A stretch of 64,000 nt of DNA from positions 744,001 to 808,000 of the forward strand of contig CAJFCJ010000011.1 of assembly GCA_904063045.1 (NCBI GenBank), read 5' to 3'. The notes under the pieces are model-generated. The model made no database searches, was not told where the DNA came from, and was given only the letters and a program-made list of their open reading frames with translations. Both the position numbers and the translations under genes were made by a program. This document shows, in pieces, positions 25,401 through 37,062 of the stretch. Numbering within the stretch: the stretch's first letter is position 1; the number at the start of each line of letters is the position of its first letter. The DNA comes from Dimorphilus gyrociliatus. Taxonomy: Eukaryota; Annelida; Polychaeta; Dinophilidae.

Positions 25401-28400
25401 ACCAGGCGGAAAGGGAGCGTTAAACGAGACGGCTGTGAGACGTCGATAAGACGCCTGGCCGGGAGAAGGATAAGCGCTGAACGCACGCATATCATAAATA
25501 CATCATGGATGTATGCATAAAGACAGAATTAATTTTCTTTCTTTCTCCTTATTCTCCCCGATATTTTCAATTCCTTTTTCTCATTTTAACTAAATCCTCC
25601 CCTCCTTACACTATTCACGTGCCGCGTACTCGACCTCAATCCGTCTCACTCTAAGCCCCGTCTCAAATACGCAGTAAACACATAATTTTAAAGCTGCTGT
25701 CGAGACTAAAACCTCTGTAAGCTGATCAAGGCGGGGTATATAGTCAGCTTGCACACTGCCATTCGGACAGACAGAGTCGGTCGGTGGCTGCAGCCGGAGG
25801 AAGTTTTTAAAAGAGATCTACAATTCGTCAATTACTGCTCGGCCGTTACTATAAAAATAGTTGGTTTGACATGTAAGTGTTTCCTTAGGCAAGGCACCAT
25901 CGCATTGTTGTCGCCTTTTCAGTACCTTGTATTCATGAGTATATAGATTGCTTTTCAATTATGCCGTACACCCCTACTGTCTTTTGCTTCATCCCATTCT
26001 CACCTGCTTTATCAACTCAACGAAACTTTCGAAAAGAAACACCGCTTCTGTGTATTCGAAATTCTTGCTAGCATCAAAGTGAAAACGGATACCTGGGTAG
26101 TGACGTCATCTAGCCGTAACTAAATCATTGAAGCGGATAAGCAGGAAAATGAACAACATATACGTGAATAAAGAATATGATTAGACCGTGTTCTCTCAAG
26201 CATATAATATGAAATCTGTTGCTTATTGTAATGCTTGAGAACTATCTTGCATTTCATCGGCTTTCGGTTGTCCATTCAGAACAGCCAAACTTCTCTAATT
26301 CAAAAATAAAAGCGAAATGCTAAAAGAACGACAGATTGGTGCGCGTCATCATCAAGATGTTATCGCTTCGTCACTATTTAGGCGGCTCGTGTGAAGTGGG
26401 CGGCTGACGAGGCAAATGGGCGGCAAAGTAGGCGGGCATCTTGCGACGTCCATTAGTGAGCATTACACATATCCAGGTCACGCCCAGGGTCACGTGATAG
26501 ATTCAACCGAAATATGGTGTTGTGGGCACTCCACATCTGGTACGCCTCAGGGCCCCAGAGGAGAGCCGAGAAGCAACTGAACTTGAACGTATTTCGAATA
26601 TTTTTTATCGATTTAATTCACATTAAACAAGAGAAAGTACATTTTCCTAGCTATTCAGCACTAAGTTTTTTTGTAATTAATTGGACAAATTCGAACAAAC
26701 AATTAAACATATCAATTATTCTTAAAGAATGCCCGCCCGTTCGGAGATGATCGATGAACAATAAATCATTCAAGAAATTTGCTCAGTTCTACACACGATC
26801 TTGTTTGTACAGGACAGCTTAACGGGACGAGCAAATAATATTTGATTTCGGCTCAACGTTTTGTTGTGCGATGCACCTTCGGGCACATGTGTACACTCTC
26901 TCACCATCCTATCCTCATCCTCTTATAGTTCCATACGCCAGATTTCCCTACGCTGTTAAATTCTTTTGTCGTTGATTCACAGTCCTTAATATGTATATAA
27001 TTAGAAGCAAGTCTGTGATTCTAATTTGTCTTTACTTAATTTCAGTGATTGAATACTTGCAATTATTACTTTGTTTTCTCTCCATACATTTTCAGATCAA
27101 AAGTTAGTTCTATACACCTGCCTTAGCGGAAGGTCTTTGAACAAAATAACAATACATGTTAATTGGTGATATAAATGACAGAAGCGGCTTTTAAAGACAG
27201 ACGTCCTACTACGGCTGCAGACTGTATTAGATCGGATCATTTTACCTAAAAACTTTCACTACTGGTATAAGAAATATTTTTTGAAAGTTTGTGAACACTT
27301 TTATATCTTCGTCCGGCTTCCAAGGTTCTTTTCTGAGTCGTTGAAAAAGAAACAAAGTGCATCTAAAGATTATGTTTTTAATAATTCACGTGTGTGAATT
27401 TGCAGCCCAAGTTATGAGAAAACCAAATAAATTTAACTGAAAATTTTAAGGTTTAGGAGTTATTTCAAAACTTTTTTTAAAATTTTTAAAGCCCACATAA
27501 TATCCTCCGAAATTGTTTATAAACCTTACGGCAGTCAGCCAATCTCTCGATCCCGATAATTTTTTATGCATACAATTATATATTTTCTACAAACATCTAC
27601 AGATTTGTATCAAACTTTAAATAATTACATCCGTTGTTATTTTCGACGTTTTCACCTTGTTGTAAATCTTATCTATCTCACACTTCTAATCAAGTGATAA
27701 AATGATAAATATATGACGTCATCGTAATTATAGGCCAAACTAATATGCTATAGAAGCGAACAAATTAGTTTGAAGCTAAAGTAATGTGATGTTTCATATT
27801 TAGAAGAGTGGAGTAATCATAACGAAGAAAGAGCGGACAGATTTATTTTAGGTTGGCGATCGCACAAAATCATACATTGTTTATTTGAACGTCCTATAAC
27901 CGCACAATATTTTAAATAATCCTACTAAGTGCATGCAGCACATACCGCTTGTATTTTTTGACTGTCCTTATACAGTTCGTAGAATGTTAAGTGGAATGTT
28001 TATACGAAAGTACAAATACAAATATAGGCCTATGACCCAATTTAAATCACTTTGGAAAGTTTAGCTTAATATATTTGAAGTGTATTTCAACTTCGCTTAT
28101 TGCATACTATTTAATTTCTAGGTATATAAAAACCTTTTGTTTTGATGCGTTAATCGTAAAATAATCACTTACTCTGTTATTCTTCTGAGAAGACATTTTG
28201 AGCATATGATTACTCAGGACAGTATCTGCTAATAAATTATTGATTTGTGCAATAATCCTGATTATAGAGCCTACTAATTTTCCTTATACTACTAGTATAC
28301 AATTTAAATTTACGCTTAAATATTTACAGTAAGCGGATTAGAAAATGATAGTTTATAAAATTTTTTTTATTTACATACTTACCTCAATTACAAAGAATAT

Positions 28401-28943
28401 GACTGCCATCTTTATTTTCATTTATATCTACTTTATGAAGTATCAAGAAAATAATTCAAAGAGTTAATGAAAAATCACAGAATGAGAGCAATGAAGACAT
28501 TTAAATCGACATAGGAATATTTATTTCAATGGTGATGAAAATAGAACAAAAGTGCTAAAATCAGTAAAGTGATTGGATATTATGAGTGATTTTCTTTAAA
28601 AATATTTTCTAAATAATAATGACTTTCAAATTGATGAACATCTTACAGTGCCATCTATTGTATATTGAGAAAACTACATTTCTGTTACAAATTCTTCAAT
28701 ATACAATAAAATATTGTATAAAACAATATACTTTAATAAATAGCTAATGTATAAAAATTATCAAAATAATATTAATCTTAGCTTAGTGTTTCAAAACGCA
28801 GTTCAATAATTTGCTGCTCGTGTAATTAATAGTACTTAATAATTTTTAATAATTTAAGCATAGATGATATATACAATGCACACTAATGCCTCATATAGTC
28901 GCTGCTTTTAGAGATGTACAGAGCCTTTAAACAAGAAACGCAT
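22451..28943. other. Non-coding interval upstream of Otx
   Basis: About 6.5 kb with no supportable coding exon. Notable content: long TA-dinucleotide tracts near 23795-23850 and 24772-24796; CpG-rich blocks at 24120-24760 and 24960-25480; and a run of four GGCGG motifs at 26381-26434. TGACGTCA-type CRE sites lie at 24215, 24241, 26101 and 27714. A paired-homeodomain dimer site (TAATTGATTA) is at 24517, and a GGATTA Otx-type core near 24443. An AGATGGCAC word (reverse) lies near 28650. Open frames in this interval lack recognisable domains. It is the likely regulatory landscape of Otx. Confidence 0.5.
24215..24248. promoter_or_regulatory. Pair of CRE/ATF-type palindromes
   Basis: TGACGTACGTCA (24215-24226) and TGACGTCA (24241-24248) lie 14 bp apart. 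Both are palindromic bZIP-type sites. Two more TGACGTCA octamers lie at 26101 and 27714. Sequence match only. Confidence 0.5.
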
Positions 28944-29640
28944 ATGCAGCTCAAAGCTGTAATTATTGTAGGATCAGTTCGGCAAAATAGACTGGCAGAT
29001 CGAGTTCTGAAAATGATTTTGGCAACTATACAGAATAGTTATGAATGTGATGTAATTGGTTAATAGAAATAATCAATTAAATATTTCTTATGTATTTTAA
29101 GTAAATGATTTTTTAGATCCACTGGTAATGCCATTTGGCTTTGTAAAAACACCAATATTCCATTATGATGAAGAGCGCAATGGGGCTCCTCAATGGTTGA
29201 TAAAGGCGGAAAAATTAATAAAAGAATCGGATGCAATAGTCGTGATAACACCAGAATACAATCACTCACTTTCGCCAATAGCTGCAAGTATAATCGATCA
29301 CTTTGGAGTTGATACTTATAAGTGTAAAGCCAGTGCAGTTGTCAGTTATTCAATTGGTGATTATTTTTTCTTTAAATTTACACTAAACAAATTTAAATAT
29401 ATTACAGGAAAACTCGGTGGTATTAGAGCAGCAGATCAAGGCAAAATTCTTTTGAATAAACTTGGAGCTATATGTGTTCCTCATGTACTTTCCATTTCTG
29501 AGGCAGACAAAAAAATTTCTCAGCATGGAGTAATTTTAAACAAATCTCTTTTGATTTCTCTAAAGAAATTAATGAAGGACCTAAAATGGTATACGATGGC
29601 GTTCAAAACTCAGAGAGAACGTTTCGGAGAACTAAATTAA
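28944..29640 (+). CDS. NAD(P)H-dependent FMN/quinone reductase, flavodoxin-like
   Basis: Three exons: 28944-29058, 29102-29356 and 29408-29640, encoding 200 aa. The first strand and phosphate loop read VIIVGSVRQNRLADRV (GSxR motif that holds the FMN phosphate). Then come DPLVMP and TPEYNHSLSPIAASIIDHF, the TPEYN motif contacting the flavin ring. VVSYSIGKLGGIRAADQ corresponds to the family's GG-x-RA segment. These proteins transfer electrons from NAD(P)H to free FMN or quinones in the cytosol. Yeast Lot6p is a characterised relative, but no exact substrate can be inferred. The last intron is 51 nt and contains no stop, so its retention would insert 17 residues without changing frame. No signal peptide. 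Confidence 0.85.
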
Positions 29641-29775
29641 ATGCTATAGTAGATATGAGAGCAAACTGGAATATATAATAAGTCAGGCAAACAACATACA
29701 CAGAACTGTCTACTCTACTTAAATATAATCTTCATGTTAGTTACTGATTGTCGTTCTTATGAAACCTTAAAAATG

Positions 29776-29781
29776 AATAAA
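29776..29781 (+). terminator. Poly(A) signal of the flavin reductase gene
   Basis: AATAAA 136 nt past the stop, directly before the next gene's upstream region. Confidence 0.6.
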
Positions 29782-30013
29782 AGAAAAATTATTCATTAAA
29801 TATTGGAGATTTATTAATTTTTTTGAAAAAGATTACTAATTATATTATAAACAGGCAGACATATTTTTGTTTCCGGTCAAAACAGCGCCCCCTGTATTAA
29901 ATCAAAATGGCCGAAACTGATAGCTTTTTCTTAAAAATAGATAGATTAATTATCCGTTGGTGACAAATGTAAACTCTACAATTCCTACAACTTCACTTTT
30001 TATACTACTTCTA

Positions 30014-32929
30014 ATGAGAAGTTATGAGAACATGACAAATTGGATGTTACTTTTGGTTCTACTTTCGTTTATAGCACAGAGCGCAGAGGATCCTTGCAAT
30101 AATATTTTACAAGGAATTCCGCTAAGTTTCCAAGGTCTCCTGGCTCCCAACAATTTCAACCTAACAACCTATGGTATGCAAGAAGTAACATGCAAGCCGG
30201 AACAGTCTTATACAGAAATGTATTTTTGTGTTATATCTAATACTAAACCAGTAAAGTCTATCTTTGTAATTATTACTTCATTGATATAGCTTAAAGTGAA
30301 TAATTTTATTAAATTTCAGATTGAGCAAGTAAGTAATGAGACAATCATTTTGAAAAATCAAGCAGTTGATGGTATATTGTTTTGCCTCATAAAAAACAAA
30401 AGCAACCACTTCTTTCAGAAGCATGTAGCTTTTTTTGTAGGAGGTTAATATTCACCATTTATGCATGAACCATTCTAAAAATATAATTGTTTCTTCAGCT
30501 GCCCCTGTTATATCTGAAAATCTTAGGTGCTCTTTAGAGTATCTTTCCATAATAATATGTAAAAGAATGACAGGAGTACAAATTGTAAATATTACAAACA
30601 TAAAATGTGAGAGATTATCTACTCAAAAATGGAAATTAAATGTTGAAAACAGCTATTTAACCAAAAAAGCAAATATTACCCTGAAAAAGTCCAATTACTT
30701 TGGAGATACGTTTAAGACTATAATAATTCCATTGAAAGAAATTGGTAAGTTTAATCAAACATAAAAATCAAAAAAAAAAGTAATTAACTAGAACTCTTTA
30801 AAAAAATAACAGTAAGCTTATCAAACTTCTCCTTGACCATTGATGAAGTAAAAACAAATACAATTGTTGTTCAAACCCACTATCCCCAAATCTTCAAGAG
30901 CCACAATGTATCAATAAAGATTACTGTACACTTGAATTGCAAATGGAAGATAAAAAAGTGCCAGATGGTAATATATATTTATAGATATATTGTTATTACT
31001 CTTCTAATTATATTTTCGTACTAGACTTTTCAACGATCTCTTTCCAAAAATGGGACTTTTGAGGTGAATAGCCTCATACCACATACTGAATATGAATTAG
31101 GCCTTTCAGTTCAGGCTGAATATTCCAAAATAATCACAAACAAATCTTTGAGGTTCAAGACAAAACCTGCTGTTCCCGGCTGTTTACCGGAAGTGTGTCA
31201 AGGATGCTATAAATGGCTAAATAAAAGTTCACTGATAATTTTTTTTCAGGTAGGCTTATAACTATTTTAATTTTTATATTAGAATATTCTTATTTCAGCC
31301 AATTCCACCGTATTGTGCTTTTGGTACAAATTTATCATATATGGCAATAATCATGGACAACCGAACTACTCATATGTTTAAAGTTAGAGGTAAAGAAAGA
31401 AAGTTTGTGTTCCAAGATTTAAAAAGTAATCTTGGACACCATATAAACATCTTTCCTATCAACTCTCTGGGTTTTAATTACAAAATTCCAAAAGAAACCA
31501 TAAATATTGAAAGGGAAAATGGTAAAACTAATTAAAAAAAACAACAATGTATAATTTTAGAAATATATTTTACAGCCATTTGCACCAATTCTGATATCGT
31601 TTTATCAAAAGTTGGACAAAAAAAAATTGGGATTTACAGTATGAAACAAAATACTATTCTCGTCTACTATGAAAAACGCTTCCGTCATTTCACATATGGA
31701 GTACAGTGGAAAAAATTTTCTCGTTCAAAAAATGATATTCTAAATGGAACAGTGAATCTGGATAAAAATGTCGAAGAGTACGAGTTCGGAATTGCAACAA
31801 AATGTGGAGTTCTTTGGAAGAAATGCGTTTTTTCGCAACTCACAGATAGAAAAGTGACCCCCGAGTATCAAATTCTTAAGAATGAAGTAATTGTTACACT
31901 TGATAGATCTTGTTCTAAAATAAAATTTTACTACAAATTTTCTATTCTGGTTGAAACTTCTATTATGTCCTGCAAACAAGGTAAGATTATATATAGGTAC
32001 AATTTTTTAAATAGAGAATTCAATATTTAGAAATTCTCAATTTTAAACTGAATTGGAGTGAGAATATAAAATGTAAAGGAATAGTATCAAATATTAGACT
32101 CACTGCACATTCCGTTAGTGGAGAGAGCTTTTCCAGAAATGAGACAGTTCGCACTAGACCCATCCCAAACAATGGTTACTATATTCCTATATGTTTGTAT
32201 ATTTTTTCTAAAGAATGCATTCCATATTTAAAATTTTTTTAATTATTTTAAGGCTTAATACCTGTAACGATTTTTGGTTTTGTGGTAATTTATTGCTTTG
32301 TACGCTATAGAAGGGTAAGAAAAAAGCTACTGCATTCATTAGAGATTAAGTGCGGCATATACATTTTGCAGAGATTCACTTTTAAAACAGTGTCGGATAA
32401 ATTTATTCGTGAATTGAATAATAAACAAACTGGTGAAGGGTCATTAGAACAGACTCATTTTATTCCAAGTTCAGAATCTAATCTTCAACCTGATGAGAAT
32501 TCTACTCAACACTATACAAGTGTACATGATTGTGATAAGAACACGAAAAACACCAACATCAAAGAATTGGTAAAAGCAAAAAATGAAATTCCTGAAACAT
32601 CTCAGAAATGCCAGAACGAACTGATAATAGCAGAGAGTGATGAAAACCCGTACAAGTTTAAGATTGAAAATTGTTCTCAAATGCATAAGGTAAATGGTGG
32701 AAATAGAATTAAAAACCTGTCTAAATTTAAAACTTACCCTTCATTTCAACAGCAAAATGATTGCAGAACAAAATCATTTACTGATGGGATTCCATACAAG
32801 TTGAAATTCGTAAATTGTCCACAAGTAGATCAGGGAAATGAAAGCGAGCAGACGCAGACAGGCAGTGATGGAATTACATACTCATTGATGTTTACAGCTG
32901 AGCAGAAAGAGATTGACAACAATCAATAG
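30014..32929 (+). CDS. Type I cytokine receptor-like membrane protein
   Basis: Nine exons: 30014-30250, 30320-30443, 30499-30744, 30813-30967, 31025-31249, 31299-31521, 31576-31980, 32031-32174 and 32253-32929. They encode about 811 aa, all in phase. A signal peptide (MTNWMLLLVLLSFIAQSA) opens the protein; an alternative ATG lies six codons upstream. The ectodomain of about 560 residues is rich in Asn-glycosylation sites and Cys. Its second module has the C-x9-C pairing of cytokine-binding domains (NLRCSLEYLSIIICKR). Later segments such as LIPHTEYELGLSVQA are typical fibronectin type III strands. One membrane span (residues 587-604) is followed by basic YRRVRKK and a 200-residue cytoplasmic tail. 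The layout matches Domeless/gp130-like receptors feeding JAK-STAT. I see no clear WSXWS or YxxQ STAT-docking motif, so the family call rests on architecture. The tail has three similar tyrosine motifs (Tyr 720, 768, 796). Confidence 0.7.
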
Positions 32930-32968
32930 GCAATGATGATAATTATTGAAATGTTGCCTTCATTCAGG

Positions 32969-32974
32969 AATAAA
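32969..32974 (+). terminator. Poly(A) signal of the cytokine-receptor-like gene
   Basis: AATAAA 40 nt after the stop codon. Confidence 0.65.
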
Positions 32975-33582
32975 TTTTGATTTTTTTAAATATAGAAAAA
33001 AATATATTTATATAAAAAATAACGTAATCGCTGAAAGTCTGTTCGTTTATTGAATAGAATTGACCATTTTTGTGGATTACATTAGGCAACAGTTTTAGAA
33101 ATTTTCATTAATACTTTCTTCATTTGTTGCAATTTTTCAGTCATTATTTTTATATCACGACTTCTTGATTTAAAAAGATTAGGATAAATGTTTTTTACAC
33201 AAACCAGCGAAATCATGACTTTTCATAAGTAATCAGCGATTATTGTGTGGACAAGTGAGAGCTATCGGAACTGACAAAAAAATTTTTAGACCTTGATTAT
33301 CCATGATAAAAGGTGCGACATTAAAAATTCAAAGTGTTATTAATAGTTAAATCAGATAAAGATTACTTTTCAAATATACGTAGTGTTTTTCATGTTTTAA
33401 AAAAAAGGAACATATAAACATAAAGACTTAGTAAAATTACAAGTTAACATTTTTCGAGATTTTTCATTTTAGAAATAGATATAAAGAAAATTGATATTAG
33501 ACATATTTTTTAGTTTGATATAAGCATTTGTAGAAAAAAAAATTATATTGATTAGTGCTATGATTATAGTGTTAAATAAGTT
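32975..33582. other. AT-rich intergenic DNA
   Basis: No gene or recognisable element between the receptor gene and the LTR element. Confidence 0.5.
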
Positions 33583-33825
33583 GTGTTGAATAAGTTACGA
33601 TAAGTAACGTTTGTAATAGCCGGCAGAGGGCCGATGTATCTTTTAAACATAACGTTGTAAGAATCCCGCCAGGTGGCCCTTGGTGTACGTTCAGTAGCTG
33701 AATTGTCTTTACCGTAGTAATATACGGTTGCTCCCTGCGAATACGATTTTAGTAACTGAATTGTCTTCACCGTCGAATCATATCGCTAAGTTCACGGTGA
33801 CTATTAAATTAAAGTCTTTTTCCTA
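33583..33825 (+). repeat. 5' LTR of the BEL/Pao remnant
   Basis: Aligns with 36595-36775. Shared blocks include CAGGTGGC, CAGTAGCTGAATTGTCTT and GGTGACTATTAAAT. Compared with the 3' copy it carries about 75 extra nucleotides in which the AGTARCTGAATTGTCTT block is repeated. Confidence 0.75.
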
Positions 33826-35235
33826 CTTTTTTCAAAATATAGTATACTATTTATTAAACTAGTGTTTTCTGAGGTTGGCTTGAATTAAACTCTTTAAATA
33901 TTTTATAAATATTTCGATTTTTTTTGCTTTTCGAGATATAAAATTTTATTATTGAGAAAACTGACATTATTTATATTATAAAATGTAGGTGCCTATATTA
34001 TTAACGTTGAGAAGATTCAAACTGTAACAAAGCGTAAAGTCTAATAATCTTTTATGCGATTGAAAAAAATATTTGTGTTTTAAAAATATTTTGCTTTTTT
34101 GACTTTTTTGTAAAAAAGTAGTTGGGGCAGAACCCCAAGAAAAGAGCCCTCATCGTAATTCTTGGATAATGTCATTTAAGAGTAATGTATTTGAAAGGAA
34201 AATTCTTCTAGTTCCAAAAACCAACTAAAACTCAGTTAAAAACAAGGAAAATAGTTTAAGATCTTCTGCGCCTTGTCTGTTCATTATTTTCAATTTTTCT
34301 GCCATAAATCTTCTTTAGTTAATACTTTACTGTTATTTCATGTCATGGAGTATGAAAATCCCTACTAAAAGCCGATTGTATAGAACAGTTTGTGTAATTA
34401 TGCATTTTCAAGTAAGAAAAACTAATTTGCAAAAAATGTTTAAAATTAAACAAAATTCGATTCCAATGTTCCAGAACTAGCTGCCAAATTTGGAGAAGAT
34501 CAATCAGCGGCAAAGAGAATTTTAAGAATCGGACAAACTAGAGATGATTACCTAAGGTGTGAATTGGAATTATTTAAATTGCGTGAGAAAACCTTCATAT
34601 CGAGAAATGATTTCAGCTTTAATGCGTGTTTTCGATCCTCTTGGTTACATAGAACCAATTAGAGCTGCGTTCAAAACTATTTGGTAATAAGTCTTTAGTC
34701 ATGGAAATACGTAAATGGAATTCAAATGTCCCTGATTCACTTGTAAATGAATGGAAAACGTTAACGAAAAAGTTGCCAGAAAAAATACAGTTTTCTCGGT
34801 ATATTAGAAAACCATCAGCTTACCGAGTATGTAAATGCGTCTAATGATCGCCATGAAGCAGCAATTTAGGGCCTAATAGGCAAAACTTGGCACATTATCG
34901 GTGGGAAATCTTTTTTACAAAGAAGCTATTCCAGATAAAAAAACATCAACTCCAAGGAGAGAATTGACGGCGGCTTTATTAGGTGTTTAATTAGCCTTAG
35001 AATATTTTTCTTTTCTAAAAATTGGAAAGAAAACAACCACTTTATTGTTGGACAACAAAACTGTCAGAACAGGATATATCAAAAATATGTCAATCCCTCT
35101 AGTTCGCTTTGAGAGAAAAAGAGTAAAGAAAATTCTTAATCATACAAATGATTATCAATTGAATATGTACCCACGGAAAATAATCCTCCCGACAAATTAA
35201 CAAAATTAAAAGATTTCTCATTAAAGGAAAATTGG

Positions 35236-35950
35236 TTGGAGGTGAAAAATACCACGAAAGGAAAAAATATTCAAAAGATTCTCTTGGGGAAGGTAACCTT
35301 GCCTTGGGAGCAAGAGAAGGATTTTAAGAAGGAAGTGGCAGGTGATCCATATAAATTTACCCCCGTATTAATTGGAAAAATCACAGAAGAACAGAAAATT
35401 ATACCACTCGCAGCAATGGAAAAAATAAAACTGTCCAGAAATGAACTGGGACAATGGGAGGTCGTGTTGAGAAACAAGCAAACAAGAGTGTTGATTTACA
35501 AAAAAATGAGTGCAGCAAAATTATTAATGAGTACGTGCATTGGAAAACGGGTCATTCTGGACCTAACGCCATGCATCATAGATTGAGGCGTCTGTTTTGG
35601 ACAATTGGGTAAGCAGCATTAGCAAACGAAATTCATGATCAGTGTCAGGAGTGTGAAGAGTGGAAAAAAACAAAAAATTACAGTACGAAATCAGCCTTGT
35701 AGGGATCAAGTCTTAGACGAACCTATCCCGTTTGAATCAATAAGAATAGATATTTTCGGTCCCTTCACGAATAAAAATGGAGAAAAAAGGAATGTTCTCA
35801 AAGGAATCTGCCTAAAAACACAAGCTGTGGCACTGGAGCTGAGTGAATCTTTAAATAAGAACAGTATTCAGTTACCGCTATTAGGGATTAGATATTTAAA
35901 AGGTCCTATAATAAACATTAGACCAAACAATGCAACGACCTTTGCCCAAG
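35236..35950 (+). pseudogene. pol fragment: integrase region of the LTR element
   Basis: Three frame-shifted open stretches. The first ends in the integrase zinc-binding segment, which continues in another frame. The next (35635-35955) covers the start of the integrase core with IDIFGPF and a degenerate second catalytic region. Frames change near 35500-35640 and a stop follows FAQA. Not expected to make protein. Confidence 0.8.
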
Positions 35951-36146
35951 CTTAAAGAACCTTCAACAGAAAATGAAATTTCATAAACCCAGAGCAACAT
36001 ACAAGGGAGGCCTTTGGGAGCGTTCAATTAGAACAGTCAAATGGATCCTAGCTCGTTAATTAAAGAATCATTTTAGAGTTTGGAGTTGGAGTTGTCTGCT
36101 AGCCGTCGCAGAGGAAGCCATTTTCACATAACTTCTCACCGCACTT

Positions 36147-36500
36147 ATGAAAGATCCAGATCAAGAAGTTCTAAGCCAAAAAACACTTGTTAAATATCAT
36201 AGAAACTTGGTGGTGAATTGGCAAAATTCTAAGAAAGCCAAGGATAATTGGATTTCTTTTAGATGGAATCAAGAAATGTTGGAAGTACTGAGAGAAGTAA
36301 GAGAAGATAAAAAAGGCGACAAGCCCTACGTCGGGCAAATAGTATTAATCAAAAGTGATAGAAATCGAGCTGAATATAAAAAAGTGAACATTTTTCAGTT
36401 GATTAAGTCGGATGACAAAAAGATTAGGAATCTCCTAGTCAAGAATTCAGATGGAAAGGAAATTCGTAGAAGTATACAAGAACTAATTCCAATTAAATAA
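36147..36500 (+). pseudogene. pol fragment: C-terminal DUF5641 domain
   Basis: 117 open codons with the YVGQIVLIKSD start and RRSIQELIPI end of the domain that closes BEL/Pao polyproteins. It is cut from the upstream integrase by stops and deletions. Confidence 0.8.
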
Positions 36501-36594
36501 TAATCCTTTTCACTGCATTTCTGTTTTATGTATGTTTATGTGTGTGTATGTTTGGTGATGATTTCAGTTACCTTTCATCTTTCTTGGCGGAGAA

Positions 36595-36775
36595 TTTTGA
36601 AAAAGTTACTCTAAGTAACATCTTCAAAGCCAATAGAGGGCTAGGGACTTTTAAAACGTTCAAAATAACACTCGTCAGGTGGCTCTTATACGATTCAGTA
36701 GCTGAATTGTCTTCACCAAGTTAACATTGCGTTAAATGGTGACTATTAAATAAAGCCTATCCTGCTTTATTTATA
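36595..36775 (+). repeat. 3' LTR of the BEL/Pao remnant
   Basis: Diverged copy of 33583-33825, lacking the internal duplication. It contains AATAAAGCC just after the shared GGTGACTATTAAAT, a probable LTR poly(A) signal. Confidence 0.75.
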
Positions 36776-37062
36776 TCATGTTTAAGCTAATAATTAAGAC
36801 AGAAAAAATAAAATGTAATATCTTAGTTATGAAAAAAATTTCTAATGTTCGACCTATCAAAATTTATGTTCAATTTTAAGACAGAATACTTTATTAAACT
36901 TCATTAAAATGGGGAAACCGTGAATTTTGATAGGACAACGCATCTGTTAAATAACCGTTAAAACTGTTTTTCGCGGCAAAGAATTTCTTTTATAAATTTA
37001 TATAATAAAAAGAGACGCAGGATAAAAAGGGCTATACAGAAAAAAGAGAAAAAAAAGGAGAG

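Larger units (their letters stand above)
33583..36780 (+). mobile_element. Decayed BEL/Pao-group LTR retrotransposon
   Basis: Two diverged LTR-like ends bracket a 2.8-kb interior with pieces of a pol reading frame broken by stops and frameshifts. In order these are: a segment around 34600-34677 with FDPLGYIEPIRAAF and then a WNSNVPDSL block, the reverse transcriptase/RNase H connection (Pao, peptidase A17 family) typical of BEL/Pao; RNase H-like traces near 34955-35190; an integrase zinc finger near 35535-35660 (HWKTGH and CQEC); part of the integrase core (IDIFGPF, then RPNNATTF); and a C-terminal DUF5641 domain (36310-36500, PYVGQIVLI and IQELIPI). No gag, protease or reverse-transcriptase palm is recognisable. 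In the core, the catalytic Asp of the usual DNATNF motif is replaced by Asn. It is a non-autonomous fossil. Confidence 0.85.

Noticed and set aside
31981-32030. Reading straight through the intron after receptor exon 7
   Set aside because: The open frame runs on to a stop before the next conserved segment. Splicing at AAG/GTAAG joined to the acceptor at 32030 keeps phase and leads into the membrane-spanning exon.
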